Source: Mesobacillus campisalis
GTDB lineage: Bacteria; Bacillota; Bacilli; Bacillales; Cytobacillaceae
Assembly (NCBI RefSeq): GCF_000986785.1
Contig: NZ_LAYY01000010.1
Location: 62,001-126,000, forward strand
Direction: 5' to 3'
DNA length: 64,000 nucleotides
Numbering within the stretch: position 1 is the first letter of the stretch; each line of letters begins with the position of its first letter. Below the pieces are notes generated by a model. It was not told the origin of the DNA. It saw nothing but the letters and a program-made list of their open reading frames with translations, and made no database searches. Both the position numbers and the translations under genes were made by a program. Shown here one piece after another: positions 9,323 to 18,292 of this stretch.

Positions 9323-11386
9323 ATGGAACTGATGACTAACCAGCGGTTCAGGAAGAGTGCGAAGATTTTCCGGGCGCTGCTTTTTATTGGCCTGATTGCT
9401 GCGGCGGTCGGGATGCTTGCCTATTTCCTGCTGATTGGCTATGTGAAGCTGCTTGGACCGCCGCCGCTTGCCGTTCCCCAGTCGACTTTGTACATGGCGG
9501 ATGACGGCACGGTGATCGGCGAAAGCCATAATGGCCAGAAGCGCTACTGGGTCCCGCTCAAGGAAATTTCACCTGAGCTGGTGAAGGCGACCATCTCGAT
9601 TGAAGACCGGAATTTTTACGCGCACAGCGGGTTTGATTATAAACGGATTGCCGGCGCCGTGATTGCCGACATAAAAGCGATGTCCAAGGTGCAGGGAGCG
9701 AGCACGATCACCCAGCAGTATGCCAGGAACCTTTACCTCGGGCATGATAAAACGTGGAGACGCAAGATTGCGGAAGCTTTCTATGCCTTCCGTCTTGAGG
9801 TCAATTACTCGAAAAATGAAATTCTTGAAGGCTATTTAAATACAATTTATTACGGAAACGGCGCCTACGGTGTCCAGGCTGCCAGCCAGTATTATTTTGG
9901 CAAGGACGCCCGCGAACTCTCCCTGGCTGAAGCTTCGATGCTAGCCGGGATTCCCAAGGGACCGGGCATTTACTCGCCATTCGCGTCGCTTGAAAAAGCG
10001 GAAAGCCGCCAGGAAACCGTGCTGCGCGCGATGGTTTCCAAAGATTATATCAACAGCAGGCGTGCCGAAAAAGCAGCCGCCGAGGAGTTGGTGCTGGTTG
10101 GTCAGCATCGCGAGATTCTTGGCCAGGCCCCCTATTTCCAGGATGCCGTGCGCCAGGCGCTTAAAAATGGACTGGGACTTGATGACCGTACGATCGAGCT
10201 TGGCGGGCTGAAAGTGTACACGACACTGAACCTCAAGCAGCAGGAGATGGCTGAACAGGCAGTGGAGAACATGATCTCGAAGGACTCGGAAATCCAAACA
10301 GGGTTTGTCGCCATGGACCCGAAAACAGGCCATGTCAAAGCACTTGTCGGTGGCCGCAGCTACGAAGAAAGTTCTTTTAACCGGGCGACCCAGGCCGTGC
10401 GCCAGCCAGGCTCGACGATCAAACCGATTTTGTATTACGCGGCCCTTGAGCAAGGTTTCACGCCGGCAACTATGATGAAAAGCGAAATGACGACCTTCCG
10501 TTTTGAAGACGGCACAGCTGATTATACGCCGCATAATTTCAACAATAAATATGCCGAGGGCGACATCACGATGGCGCAGGCCCTGGCCTTGTCCGACAAT
10601 GTCTACGCCGTGAAGACACATCTGTTCCTTGGAGAGGATGTGCTTCCGGAAACAGCGAAAAAGTTTGGCATCAAGTCGGAAATGGAGGAGGTCCCTTCCC
10701 TTGCGCTCGGCACCTCGGGCGTCCGGGTGATTGAAATGGCCAATGCCTACAGCATGCTTGCCAATGGCGGCAAACAGCTGGACCCGGTCCTGATCCAGCG
10801 GGTCGAAAGCCATAATGGCGACGTAATTTACGAGCATAAACCTGATGGCGAACATGTACTGCAGCCGGAGCTGGCTTCGGTGATGAACCATATGATGACC
10901 GGAATGTTCGATGAAAATCTGAATGGCTACGCCTCCGTGACAGGCAGCTCGATGTCCGACAAAATCTCCCGCCCATATGCCGGAAAGTCGGGCTCCACCA
11001 ATACGGACAGCTGGATGATTGGCTATACTCCGCAGCTTGTGGCCGCCGTCTGGACTGGCTATGATAAAGGGAAACCAATCGAACTGCCGGCCGAAAAAGG
11101 CTACAGCAAAAACATCTGGCTTAATTTTATGGAAAATGCCCTGAAAGACGAGCCAGTGAAAAAATTCAAAGCCGCCAAAGGAACAGTCGGCGTCTACATC
11201 AACCCGGAGAACGGCAAACTGGCCACCGAAGGATGCCCGGTCAAGGTAATGACCCATTTTATTGAAGGAACAGAGCCGCAGGAATATTGTAACGAGCATC
11301 TGGACCAGCATCATGAAGGGGAAGAAGAAATGCATCACGAAAAGCGTGAGAAAAAGCCCTGGTATAGGCGAATATTTGGAAGATAG
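9323..11386 (+). CDS. pbpG: Bifunctional class A penicillin-binding protein PBP2d
   Basis: This 687-aa protein has one N-terminal membrane anchor (residues 17-42). The glycosyltransferase domain carries SIEDRNFYAHSG with catalytic Glu94 and QGASTITQQ. The transpeptidase domain has the triad STIK, SDN and KSG. It polymerises and cross-links peptidoglycan outside the membrane. In B. subtilis pbpG follows speE and is expressed in the forespore under SigF. The start chosen is the ATG with AAAAGGGGG upstream; a longer reading (from 9269) would begin inside the MITE-like repeat and is rejected. Confidence 0.93.
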   Translation: MELMTNQRFRKSAKIFRALLFIGLIAAAVGMLAYFLLIGYVKLLGPPPLAVPQSTLYMADDGTVIGESHNGQKRYWVPLKEISPELVKATISIEDRNFYAHSGFDYKRIAGAVIADIKAMSKVQGASTITQQYARNLYLGHDKTWRRKIAEAFYAFRLEVNYSKNEILEGYLNTIYYGNGAYGVQAASQYYFGKDARELSLAEASMLAGIPKGPGIYSPFASLEKAESRQETVLRAMVSKDYINSRRAEKAAAEELVLVGQHREILGQAPYFQDAVRQALKNGLGLDDRTIELGGLKVYTTLNLKQQEMAEQAVENMISKDSEIQTGFVAMDPKTGHVKALVGGRSYEESSFNRATQAVRQPGSTIKPILYYAALEQGFTPATMMKSEMTTFRFEDGTADYTPHNFNNKYAEGDITMAQALALSDNVYAVKTHLFLGEDVLPETAKKFGIKSEMEEVPSLALGTSGVRVIEMANAYSMLANGGKQLDPVLIQRVESHNGDVIYEHKPDGEHVLQPELASVMNHMMTGMFDENLNGYASVTGSSMSDKISRPYAGKSGSTNTDSWMIGYTPQLVAAVWTGYDKGKPIELPAEKGYSKNIWLNFMENALKDEPVKKFKAAKGTVGVYINPENGKLATEGCPVKVMTHFIEGTEPQEYCNEHLDQHHEGEEEMHHEKREKKPWYRRIFGR

Positions 11387-11978
11387 TAAGTTTGAGGATT
11401 TTTCATTTTGAGGTGTGGTGCAAATAAATGAGGGTTCTCTGCAAATATTGAGGGAGTTCTGCTAATTAAATTCGTTTTGCGGCAAATAGAATGCTGATTT
11501 CGGACAAAAGAAGTGTGGGTCCGGACAATAAAACAGCGTAACTGGACAATAGAAAATGCACCGGCTAATAGAACCACTATTTTGGCAAATTAAAAGGCGA
11601 TGCCCGACAATAGAATGAGCATTTCGGACAATAAAAGTATGTTTCCGGACAATAAAACAGCGTGTCTGGACAATAGAAAATGCTGCGGCTAATAGAACCA
11701 CTATTTTGGCAAATTAAAAGGCGATGCCCGACAATAGAACGAGCATTTCGGAAAATAAAAGTATGTTTCCGGACAATAAAACAGCGTGTCTGGACAATAG
11801 AAAATGCTGCGGCTAATAGAACCACTATTTTGGCAAATTAAAAGGCGATGCCCGACAATAGAACGAGCATTTCGGACAATAAAAGTGTATTTCCGGACAA
11901 TAAAACAGCGTAACCAGACAATAGAAACAGCATCAAGCAAACAAGCACCCTTTTCCCAAAAATAAAACCAAAAAAAAT
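11387..11978. repeat. 21-bp periodic word array with 124-bp higher-order repeat
   Basis: Between the converging pbpG and ywhD, a word of the form GG(A/C)(C/A)AATA(A/G)AA recurs about 25 times from 11420 to 11925. Adjacent copies are almost always 21 bp apart (AAT cores at 11609, 11630, 11651, 11672 and so on). From 11545 the array is organised in 124-bp units (five steps of 21 bp plus one of 19 bp), about three nearly identical copies. Because 124 is not a multiple of three, the reading frames across it are not conserved, so it is not coding. Confidence 0.85.
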
Positions 11979-12014
11979 GGAGACCCCCCGGACGTCCGAA
12001 TCCGGGGGGTCTCC
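11970..12014 (-). terminator. Strong terminator after ywhD
   Basis: GGAGACCCCCCGGA (11979-11992) pairs perfectly with TCCGGGGGGTCTCC (12001-12014). On the minus strand the 14-bp stem is followed by a T-rich run. It bounds the repeat array on its right side. Confidence 0.85.
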
Positions 12015-12127
12015 TGTCCTTGTTAAAAACGCGTGTCCAACGCTGTTATTAGTTTACATTCTTCCTAGGATTTGGGCAAGTGAGATAATTCAAGTTTGAA
12101 TTTTTACAACATTCTGACAACCCCACC

Positions 12128-12643
12128 TTACTGCCCGGCATTCAACCCTGTTTTCAATTCTGCAGTTGACCTTTCCCACATGCCGGCATCATGGTTTTGC
12201 AGGTAGTCGGCCAGTATTTTCTTAGACTTATCATCCATATGGTCGACAATGATGTGGCGCTTGATCGACTTGTCAAGTCGGTTCACATGCTCCGGCAGCA
12301 ACTTGTAGCCGCGGCGGATTTCACGGTTTACCGTCATTTCGCAGGCTGTGACGCCGGCGTAGTAAGGCCCTTCCTCCCCGCGGTCAATGGTCACCCAGAC
12401 AACCCAATAAAGCTTCGCATCCGGCACTTCATCGCGGTTTGGCAGGAATTTGATTCCCTTTTCCACAACGCTGCGGGCGTGCATCGCGCCTACATCCACC
12501 TGTGCCTCGCCTGCTTCCACATCGACGATGACCGGCGAAACATTGTCAAGGCTCAGGCTGCCTTTTCCAAATCCCTTATGGCCGTCCATCGGATCTGGTT
12601 TTATGATATTAAATCCAATAGGTTTCTTCTTTTTTTCATCCAT
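12128..12643 (-). CDS. ywhD: YwhD family protein
   Basis: This protein of about 171 aa belongs to the YwhD family, conserved next to ywhC in Bacillus; its function is unknown. It is charged and lacks a signal peptide or membrane segment, so it is probably cytoplasmic. The ATG at 12643 has AGGAGG eight bases upstream and is preferred over the GTG one codon earlier. It starts 12 bp after the ywhC stop, suggesting a two-gene operon. Confidence 0.85.
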   Translation of the reverse strand: MDEKKKKPIGFNIIKPDPMDGHKGFGKGSLSLDNVSPVIVDVEAGEAQVDVGAMHARSVVEKGIKFLPNRDEVPDAKLYWVVWVTIDRGEEGPYYAGVTACEMTVNREIRRGYKLLPEHVNRLDKSIKRHIIVDHMDDKSKKILADYLQNHDAGMWERSTAELKTGLNAGQ

Positions 12644-12655
12644 CACGATAACCTC

Positions 12656-13300
12656 CTAGCGTAAAAGCAATTGGAAAAATGTATTTAATGTGTTAATTAG
12701 GAAGGGAATAACAGTATGCATCACGGGTCCGATAGTATACTGATACAGCGGTGTGATTACAAGGATCAGAAAAATGATTGAGCCATAATTCTCATATTGC
12801 GTCATCTTGGCCCGGATATTCGCCGGCGCCAAATCTTCAATAATCCGGTAGCCGTCAAGTGGTGGCAGCGGCAGCAGATTAAACACAAAAAGCACCATAT
12901 TCAGGCGAATAAACATGTTGAGAAATTCAAATATAAACTCCGGCATGGCTTCCCCCAGACCAGCTGCTCCCATGCCATAGACAAAGAAGTAGGCAAGCAC
13001 GACCAGCAGAAAGTTGCTCAGCGGCCCGGCGACCGACACGAGTACCCCTGCAAGGCGCGGGTTTTTAAAGAAAAAGCGGTTCACCGGCACAGGCCTCGCC
13101 CAGCCGAATCCGGCAATGAAAATCAGGATCGTTCCAATTGGATCCAAGTGTTTGAGCGGGTTCAGCGTCAGTCTCCCCTGTCTGGCCGCAGTAGGGTCCC
13201 CGAACTTGTAGGCCACATAGGCGTGGGCCAGTTCGTGGAGCGTAAAGGCGATAATCAGCGTCACTGCGATATAAGGCAACTGCTCAAGTGAAAACCACAT
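12656..13300 (-). CDS. ywhC: M50 (site-2 protease-like) membrane metalloprotease YwhC
   Basis: This 214-aa integral membrane protein has the zinc motif HELAHAY (residues 22-28) in its first helix and NLLPLPPLDGYR (about 140-151) with the third zinc ligand. It is the short type of rhomboid-independent intramembrane protease without a PDZ domain. ATG is preceded by GGGGG. The natural substrate is unknown. Confidence 0.88.
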   Translation of the reverse strand: MWFSLEQLPYIAVTLIIAFTLHELAHAYVAYKFGDPTAARQGRLTLNPLKHLDPIGTILIFIAGFGWARPVPVNRFFFKNPRLAGVLVSVAGPLSNFLLVVLAYFFVYGMGAAGLGEAMPEFIFEFLNMFIRLNMVLFVFNLLPLPPLDGYRIIEDLAPANIRAKMTQYENYGSIIFLILVITPLYQYTIGPVMHTVIPFLINTLNTFFQLLLR

Positions 13301-13423
13301 GCCATTTTCCCCCGTTCCATAGATGCTTCAAGTATACCTTATCCATGCCAAAATGGAAAACTTGCACATTTCCCCGAATTATGGAAAACTTTTATCAAGC
13401 CATCATAACAAGGAGGGAACATT

Positions 13424-13609
13424 ATGCCATATGTAACCGTAAAAATGCTTTCCGGACGCAGCGACGACCAAAAGCGGGCACTTGTTGAAAAAGTGACCGA
13501 CGCCGTTGTCGAAACCACCGGTGCTTCGAAGGAAAAAGTCGTCGTTTTCATCGAAGAAATGGAAAAAAGCCACTATGCCGTAGGCGGAAAACGGCTGAGT
13601 GACGAGTAG
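13424..13609 (+). CDS. ywhB: 4-oxalocrotonate tautomerase family protein
   Basis: This small protein of 61 aa begins Met-Pro-Tyr-Val; removal of Met exposes Pro1, the catalytic base of the 4-OT family. Length and the following VTVKMLSGRSDDQKR pattern fit YwhB of B. subtilis. The SD is AAGGAGG. It interconverts 2-hydroxymuconate-type enols and ketones in vitro; its physiological role in Bacillus is not known. Confidence 0.9.
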   Translation: MPYVTVKMLSGRSDDQKRALVEKVTDAVVETTGASKEKVVVFIEEMEKSHYAVGGKRLSDE

Positions 13610-13636
13610 AACCCCTTTTTTAAGGGGTTTTTTTAT
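13610..13636 (+). terminator. Terminator after ywhB
   Basis: AACCCCTT/AAGGGGTT with a run of Ts immediately after the ywhB stop codon. Confidence 0.85.
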
Positions 13637-13667
13637 TTTTAAAGTATTGAACTCTTTCAAATGCATT

Positions 13668-13762
13668 TTATTCCTGATCAACCGCGTTTTATTCCTGATT
13701 ACGTAATATTTATTCCTGATTAACCTCGACTTAATCCTGATTTCAGTTGATTTATTCCTGAT
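13668..13762. repeat. 21-bp periodic array of TTATTCCTGAT (five copies)
   Basis: The word TTATTCCTGAT begins at 13668, 13689, 13710, 13731 (TTAATCCTGAT) and 13752, exactly 21 bp apart each time, while the ten bases between words differ. The array sits between the terminators of the converging genes ywhB and ywgA. On the opposite strand the word reads ATCAGGAATAA, sharing a GGA-AATAA core with the arrays at 11.4 kb and 56.1 kb. Confidence 0.9.
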
Positions 13763-13788
13763 TTCACTTTCTGCAGCCGTCTCCCAAC

Positions 13789-13816
13789 AAAAAAACCAGG
13801 CAATCTCATTGCCTGG
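13789..13816 (-). terminator. Terminator overlapping the end of ywgA
   Basis: CCAGGCAAT/ATTGCCTGG stem with an A-run to its left, giving a T-run on the minus strand; the stem covers the last codons of ywgA. Confidence 0.8.
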
Positions 13817-14312
13817 CCATTCCCTTTAAATTTTCAATATATTGATAGGCGTTCGCGAATTCTTCGTCGGTGTATTTCTGGCTCTTTTTTACCGTCAGCA
13901 CCTTTTCCTTCACTTCGTCTTCCGGCAGGCTGTCAAAATACAAAATCGTGGAGACCAGCTCAAGGAATCTGGCATTCTGGCTGTTGATGTCCCCCAGGCA
14001 GTCGCCGAGGCAAGGCATGTCCACGCTGTGCTCGCCCAGGAACTCTTCGCCAGCTTCTGTCAGCGTATAGCGGTACTGGTAATAGCCGCCCTTCTGCTCT
14101 TTCACTTCGTTCAGGAAACCCATGTTGCACAGCTCCTCGACCCGAAGCGTCAATTCCTCGGAATATGGCCCGTAAAAATGGAACTGGAAACGCTCCTGGA
14201 AGGGAAAATTCATTTTCTTGGCAATATAGATCATTTTCTGCAGCTTTTTCCGGCCGATGACCTCTCCCGACAGCGCGATCGCATGAATGATTTTAGCATG
14301 ATCTTTTAACAA
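13806..14312 (-). CDS. ywgA: YwgA family protein
   Basis: This 168-aa protein is of the YwgA family, with a winged-helix-like N-terminal half (RKKLQKMIYIAKK) and a helical C-terminal half. No enzymatic motif is visible. The start is most likely TTG at 14312 with CAGGAG upstream. It follows ywfO by 33 bp in the same direction. Its function is unknown; the fold suggests nucleic-acid or protein binding. Confidence 0.82.
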   Translation of the reverse strand: MLKDHAKIIHAIALSGEVIGRKKLQKMIYIAKKMNFPFQERFQFHFYGPYSEELTLRVEELCNMGFLNEVKEQKGGYYQYRYTLTEAGEEFLGEHSVDMPCLGDCLGDINSQNARFLELVSTILYFDSLPEDEVKEKVLTVKKSQKYTDEEFANAYQYIENLKGMARQ

Positions 14313-14345
14313 AACTAGTCAACTCCTGTATCTAATCTCCATTGC

Positions 14346-15623
14346 CTACAATTCAAGGAGCTTCCTAATCTCCTCGCTGCCCGACACGAAGTCGGCTGGG
14401 TAGTACAATTTATGGTCCGTCCGCCGTTTGCCGGAAATCGCATCGACAATTTCGGATTCCCGTGAAAGCTCGCGCAGCTCGCCATTCTTCATTTGCAAAT
14501 GGATCGGCAGGCGCTCTTCTTCCTCTCCCGGACGGTAAAAGTCATATGGCAAATCGGACGATGAATCCACAACGAGATAATACTCAGGGTCAATCCCGGC
14601 TTCAACGAAAAGCTGTGACAGCTTTGCGAGCTTCTTATATTCCCTGGCCGGATCAAACTCGACATACTTGAACAAATTCCGGTTGATGAACCGGCAGCAA
14701 AGATCCTTTAACACCTCATCCTCTTCCTCTTGCCAAATCTGGAAATAATAAAGGAAAACGCCTTCGTCCAATTTCAGATAGTCTTCGAGTGTCACCTTTT
14801 CTTCGAACAGTGAGTAAAAGTGGAGCGGCATATGCTTGAAGGAATAGCCTTGCTCATGGAGATGCTTCGCTCTATGGAGAATTTTCGTCAGGATCACTTC
14901 TGCGCTCCGGGTAACCGGATGGAAATACACTTGCCAGTACATTTGGTAGCGGCTCATTATGTAGTCTTCGACGGCATGCATCCCGCTTTGCTTGAATACG
15001 ACCTGGTCTTCTTTTGGCCTCATGACACGCAAAATGCGCTCCATGTCAAAATGCCCGTAGCTGACGCCGGTAAAATAGGCATCGCGCTGCAAATAATCCA
15101 TGCGGTCGGCATCAATCTGGCTGGAAATCAGGCTGACGACCAGCTTGTCTTCATAGGTCTTGGCAATCACATCGGCGACTTTCTTTGGAAAATCAGCGCT
15201 GATGCGCGTCAGCACCTTGTTCACCTCGGTATCCCCGAGGATGATGGCGCGCGTGAAATTCTCATGGTCGAGGTCAAACACTTTCTCGAACGAGTGGGAA
15301 AAAGGTCCGTGCCCCAAATCGTGCAGCAAGGCGGCACAAAGGCTGAGCAGCCTCTCTTCCTCGTTCCATTCCGGCCTGCCGGCAAACACCGTATCCACAA
15401 TCCGGCGCACAATCTCATAGACGCCAAGCGAGTGGTTGAAACGGCTGTGCTCGGCGCCATGGAAGGTCAAATATGTGGTTCCAAGCTGCTTGATCCGACG
15501 CAGGCGCTGGAATTCCTTTGTTCCGACCAAATCCCAGATCGCCCTGTCCCGGACATGGATGTAGCGGTGGACCGGGTCTTTAAACACCTTTTCTTCATTC
15601 AGTTTTTCCGCCGAATACGCCAT
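14346..15623 (-). CDS. ywfO: HD-domain phosphohydrolase YwfO
   Basis: This 425-aa protein has the HD metal-binding residues in HSRFNHSLGVYEIVRRI (about 59-75) and LLHDLGHGPFSHSFE (about 98-112), followed by a later Asp (QIDADRMDYLQRDA). This is the pattern of dGTPase-like dNTP triphosphohydrolases such as YwfO/EF1143. The SD AAGGGAG precedes the ATG. It likely controls dNTP levels; exact substrate preference cannot be read from the sequence. Confidence 0.9.
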   Translation of the reverse strand: MAYSAEKLNEEKVFKDPVHRYIHVRDRAIWDLVGTKEFQRLRRIKQLGTTYLTFHGAEHSRFNHSLGVYEIVRRIVDTVFAGRPEWNEEERLLSLCAALLHDLGHGPFSHSFEKVFDLDHENFTRAIILGDTEVNKVLTRISADFPKKVADVIAKTYEDKLVVSLISSQIDADRMDYLQRDAYFTGVSYGHFDMERILRVMRPKEDQVVFKQSGMHAVEDYIMSRYQMYWQVYFHPVTRSAEVILTKILHRAKHLHEQGYSFKHMPLHFYSLFEEKVTLEDYLKLDEGVFLYYFQIWQEEEDEVLKDLCCRFINRNLFKYVEFDPAREYKKLAKLSQLFVEAGIDPEYYLVVDSSSDLPYDFYRPGEEEERLPIHLQMKNGELRELSRESEIVDAISGKRRTDHKLYYPADFVSGSEEIRKLLEL

Positions 15624-15795
15624 TGGTTTCTACTCCCTTGTTAACATGTATCTATTATAGCCTCTTTTCCCTTTCACTTCACCTTGAAATCCTGCAAATT
15701 TCTACAATTTTTTACAAAAACGGCGCCAGTCCTTATGGCGGCCAAGGTGAAAATTTTTGCCATTTTTATAGTTTTAAATCTCCGAGCCTTCAATG

Positions 15796-15834
15796 AAAAA
15801 AGTCACCTTTAAACACGGCGGCTTAAAGGCGACT
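15796..15834 (-). terminator. Terminator after the DUF1450 gene
   Basis: AGTCACCTTTAA (15801-15812) and TTAAAGGCGACT (15823-15834) pair with one mismatch; an A-run on the left is a T-run on the minus strand. Confidence 0.7.
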
Positions 15835-15836
15835 CC

Positions 15837-16067
15837 TTATTTCAGCTTTTTATCGATCTTTTCCATCAGTTCGTCCTCTGTCAATGCAGCCACCGGACGA
15901 TTGTTGACGAACGCGAAGGTTTTCTTTCGGCCCGGTCCGCAGTAGGACTGGCATCCTATTTCAATCTTGGCTTCAGGATCCTTTTCCTTCAGCTTCGGAA
16001 TCAGCGTCTTTATATTAACGGCCTGGCAGTCGTCACAAACACGAAATTCATTTGCCATCGTGGACAA
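15837..16067 (-). CDS. DUF1450 (YuzB-like) small cysteine protein
   Basis: This 76-aa protein has CDDC near the N-terminus and [12 protein letters not shown] in the middle, the pattern of the YuzB/DUF1450 thioredoxin-fold-like family. A TTG start at 16067 has AGGAG six bases upstream; an ATG four codons later (MANEF) is the alternative. The function is unknown; the cysteine pairs suggest redox or metal binding. Confidence 0.8.
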   Translation of the reverse strand: MSTMANEFRVCDDCQAVNIKTLIPKLKEKDPEAKIEIGCQSYCGPGRKKTFAFVNNRPVAALTEDELMEKIDKKLK

Positions 16068-16246
16068 CCCTTTCTCCTAAAAAATCACGGTCGCACCGGC
16101 CCATCCCGAGCCGGACTCGCTAAAGGCTATTCTACATAATATCGCTGACTGATGCAACCGGGGCCTTTTTCCGCACATTCAGGGGTACACTCACCATTTC
16201 TCTATGAAAAACCTGGAAAAAATCTACTATCCTGCTAATCAGGAAT

Positions 16247-16276
16247 GTATAAACCTTGTAAAATCCGGGCAAGCTT
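16247..16276 (+). promoter_or_regulatory. Putative SigF-type promoter of rsfA
   Basis: GTATA (16247-16251), 15 bp, then GGGCAAGCTT (16267-16276) resembles the forespore SigF consensus (GYATA, about 15-16 bp, GGNNANANT). It lies about 50 bp upstream of rsfA, which is SigF-dependent in B. subtilis. The assignment is inference from consensus and orthology. Confidence 0.5.
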
Positions 16277-16326
16277 GGACTAGACATTCATCCATTGACC
16301 AATATTTTACAGGGAGTTGAAGAAAT

Positions 16327-17190
16327 ATGAAAGTTCGCCAGGATGCCTGGACGGAAGAAAATGATTTATTGCTTGCTGAAACGGTGCTGCGCCACGTGAG
16401 AGAAGGAAGTACGCAGCTCAATGCTTTTGAGGAAGTCGGAGACAAGCTTGACCGCACGTCGGCGGCCTGCGGCTTCAGATGGAATGCCGTTGTCCGCCAC
16501 CGCTATGAAAAGGCCCTGCAGCTGGCTAAGAAACAGCGGAAGCAGCGCCAAAGAGTTCTCGGGAAGGACCAGGGCGGAAAGAAGAAGCTGCTCTATTCCC
16601 CGCCGGTGCCGACCCTCGACGAGATTGGCATCCAGCCGGCCGAAATGTCCGCCGAGCTGACACTGCCGCCAGCTGAGCTAGACACGCTGGAAATGCAGGA
16701 TAAGTATGGCCTTGACGGATTGCAGAATTTGCAAGAGTCGATGCTTTTACAAGATTCCAATTCGGAGAGTGGGCCGGAACCCGCAGCCCAGGCCCCGGAA
16801 GTTTCCGAGTCTGAACTTGAAGAACAGCAGCCCGTGCCGCCGCAGGTGTCCCAGCCCGCCCTTGCCATGCAGCAGCAAAGCCGCATGACACTTGGCCATG
16901 TAATCGCCTTTTTGCAGAATATGAACAGCACCACTTTCCATGCGGATATCTACAAGAGCGAGAATGAAAGATTGCAGCGCGAGATGGCAGGCATCCGGAA
17001 GGAAAATGAAGAGCTGAAGAAACAAATCCAGCAGCTCGAGGACAAAGCGAAAACGATGCAGGAAGATTACGAGACACTGATCGAGATCATGAACAGGGCG
17101 CGCAAGCTCGTGCTGTTTGAGGAAGAAGAGCGCTCAGCAACAAAGTTCAAAATGGACCGCAACGGAAATCTCGAAAAAGTCGCCGAATAA
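16327..17190 (+). CDS. rsfA: Prespore-specific transcriptional regulator RsfA
   Basis: This 287-aa protein has an N-terminal Myb/SANT-like DNA-binding domain ([16 protein letters not shown] through the first 60 residues), a variable acidic, Pro/Gln-rich middle, and a C-terminal coiled coil (about 210-260, [21 protein letters not shown]). This is the RsfA architecture; in B. subtilis RsfA tunes the SigF regulon in the forespore. SD GGGAG precedes the ATG. It is slightly longer than B. subtilis RsfA, with the extra length in the linker. Confidence 0.92.
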   Translation: MKVRQDAWTEENDLLLAETVLRHVREGSTQLNAFEEVGDKLDRTSAACGFRWNAVVRHRYEKALQLAKKQRKQRQRVLGKDQGGKKKLLYSPPVPTLDEIGIQPAEMSAELTLPPAELDTLEMQDKYGLDGLQNLQESMLLQDSNSESGPEPAAQAPEVSESELEEQQPVPPQVSQPALAMQQQSRMTLGHVIAFLQNMNSTTFHADIYKSENERLQREMAGIRKENEELKKQIQQLEDKAKTMQEDYETLIEIMNRARKLVLFEEEERSATKFKMDRNGNLEKVAE

Positions 17191-17250
17191 GGCAATCTCT
17201 TATTTTTGATAGAAAAGGTTTGGAGAAGGCAGCACCATCCCCTACCAAAG

Positions 17251-17290
17251 CAGGCCGTGAACACCTACGAGGTTCACGGCCTGTTTTTTT
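17251..17290 (+). terminator. Terminator after rsfA
   Basis: CAGGCCGTGAAC pairs with GTTCACGGCCTG and is followed by seven Ts. Confidence 0.9.
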
Positions 17291-17298
17291 GAACTTAG

Positions 17299-17337
17299 AT
17301 TACTGTCCAGCTCCGGCGCCTACCGCTTGTCTATGCT
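17299..17337. repeat. Fragment of REP-like family 1
   Basis: ACTTAGATTACTGTCCAGCTCC and the bases after it match one end of the REP-like elements at 23466 and 41326. Only this end is present, and it runs into the last codons of lipL. Confidence 0.5.
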
Positions 17338-18170
17338 TCCGGCAAGAACCGGCTGTTCCGCTCGATCATCCGCTCATAATAGCGTGTGAAAAGTTCGAAT
17401 TCCTCGGGGTAAAGCTGGCCGGGGATGAGCTGGCCGTTCTTGCTGAGAACGGTCATGAAGCGCAGCATTACATCCTGGATGCTAAGCGGTGTGCCCAGCA
17501 GTTCAGATAAGGAGGCCATCACCTCAGGCTGGATCTCCGGAAAGGCAAACTTTGTCGTCTCTCCTTTTTTTCCCAGTTCGTAAAATTTCCTGATCAGCTC
17601 GGCGCGTTCGCTGCCGCTTCCGGTCACGCAAAGATAAATCTGGACGGCGACGCCCCTTTTCAGGCGGCGCTGGGAGATGCCGGCGAATTTCCGGCCGCCG
17701 ATGCTCAGGTCGTAGCTGCCGGGACAATACGAGCCAACAATTTCCCTTGCTTCTATTTCTATAGCAAAATCAGAAAACATCTGTTTAATCAAATGCCACA
17801 TCGCTTCATAGCCGCGATTGATGTCAATTCCTTTTTCGGCTTCCGGCAGGATCAGCGAAAGATTAAGGACTCCCTCGTCAAGCACGACGGCAAGCCCTCC
17901 CGAATTGCGGACAATATATTGGTACCCCTGCTGTTCAAGGTATTGAAGACCGTCCTTTAAATAAGGCAGTTTGGAATCCTGAATGCCCAGCACAATCGTC
18001 CGATGGTGCACCCAGGACCGCGCTGCAGCTGGTGATGTTCCTGATCCAACACCTTCGCACAGCGTGTCATCCGTGGCAAACGATTGAAGGGCATGAAAGT
18101 GCGGGCCGACTGCAGACTGGTCAATCAGCCGCCAGCGTTCCTGACGCAATAAATGAAGCGCCTCATCCAT
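17331..18170 (-). CDS. lipL: Octanoyl-[GcvH]:protein N-octanoyltransferase LipL
   Basis: This 279-aa protein has the lipoate ligase/transferase fold with [13 protein letters not shown] (about 88-100) and [14 protein letters not shown] containing the probable nucleophile Cys149, as in B. subtilis LipL (YwfL). It moves octanoyl groups from GcvH to the E2 subunits of 2-oxoacid dehydrogenases. The last codons overlap a REP-like fragment, so the C-terminal end may have been altered. Confidence 0.92.
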   Translation of the reverse strand: MDEALHLLRQERWRLIDQSAVGPHFHALQSFATDDTLCEGVGSGTSPAAARSWVHHRTIVLGIQDSKLPYLKDGLQYLEQQGYQYIVRNSGGLAVVLDEGVLNLSLILPEAEKGIDINRGYEAMWHLIKQMFSDFAIEIEAREIVGSYCPGSYDLSIGGRKFAGISQRRLKRGVAVQIYLCVTGSGSERAELIRKFYELGKKGETTKFAFPEIQPEVMASLSELLGTPLSIQDVMLRFMTVLSKNGQLIPGQLYPEEFELFTRYYERMIERNSRFLPEA

Positions 18171-18292
18171 TTGTCATTCTCCTTTAAATAAGCTTAACCA
18201 GGTTATTATAGCACTTTCCGGGCCCCGCTGGTATGCCATCGACATTACTGGTGGTGATTGCCTTTTTACGTCACCTTTTTTACCTTCTTTGC

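Noticed and set aside
9062-9529. 155-codon minus-strand open frame over the MITE-like element and start of pbpG
   Set aside because: It follows the repeat sequence and runs antisense into pbpG; similar frames appear in the other copies only by shared DNA sequence.
9941-11338. 465-codon open frame antisense to pbpG
   Set aside because: Shadow of pbpG; rich in His, Phe and Arg as expected from reverse reading, with no family motif.
11335-11940. Open frames with repeated peptides in the 124-bp array
   Set aside because: The period is not a multiple of three, so the repeated peptides appear in rotating frames; no ribosome-binding site precedes them.
13668-13762. Short CRISPR array
   Set aside because: The repeated word is 11 bp with 10-bp gaps, far shorter than CRISPR repeats and spacers, and no cas genes are present.
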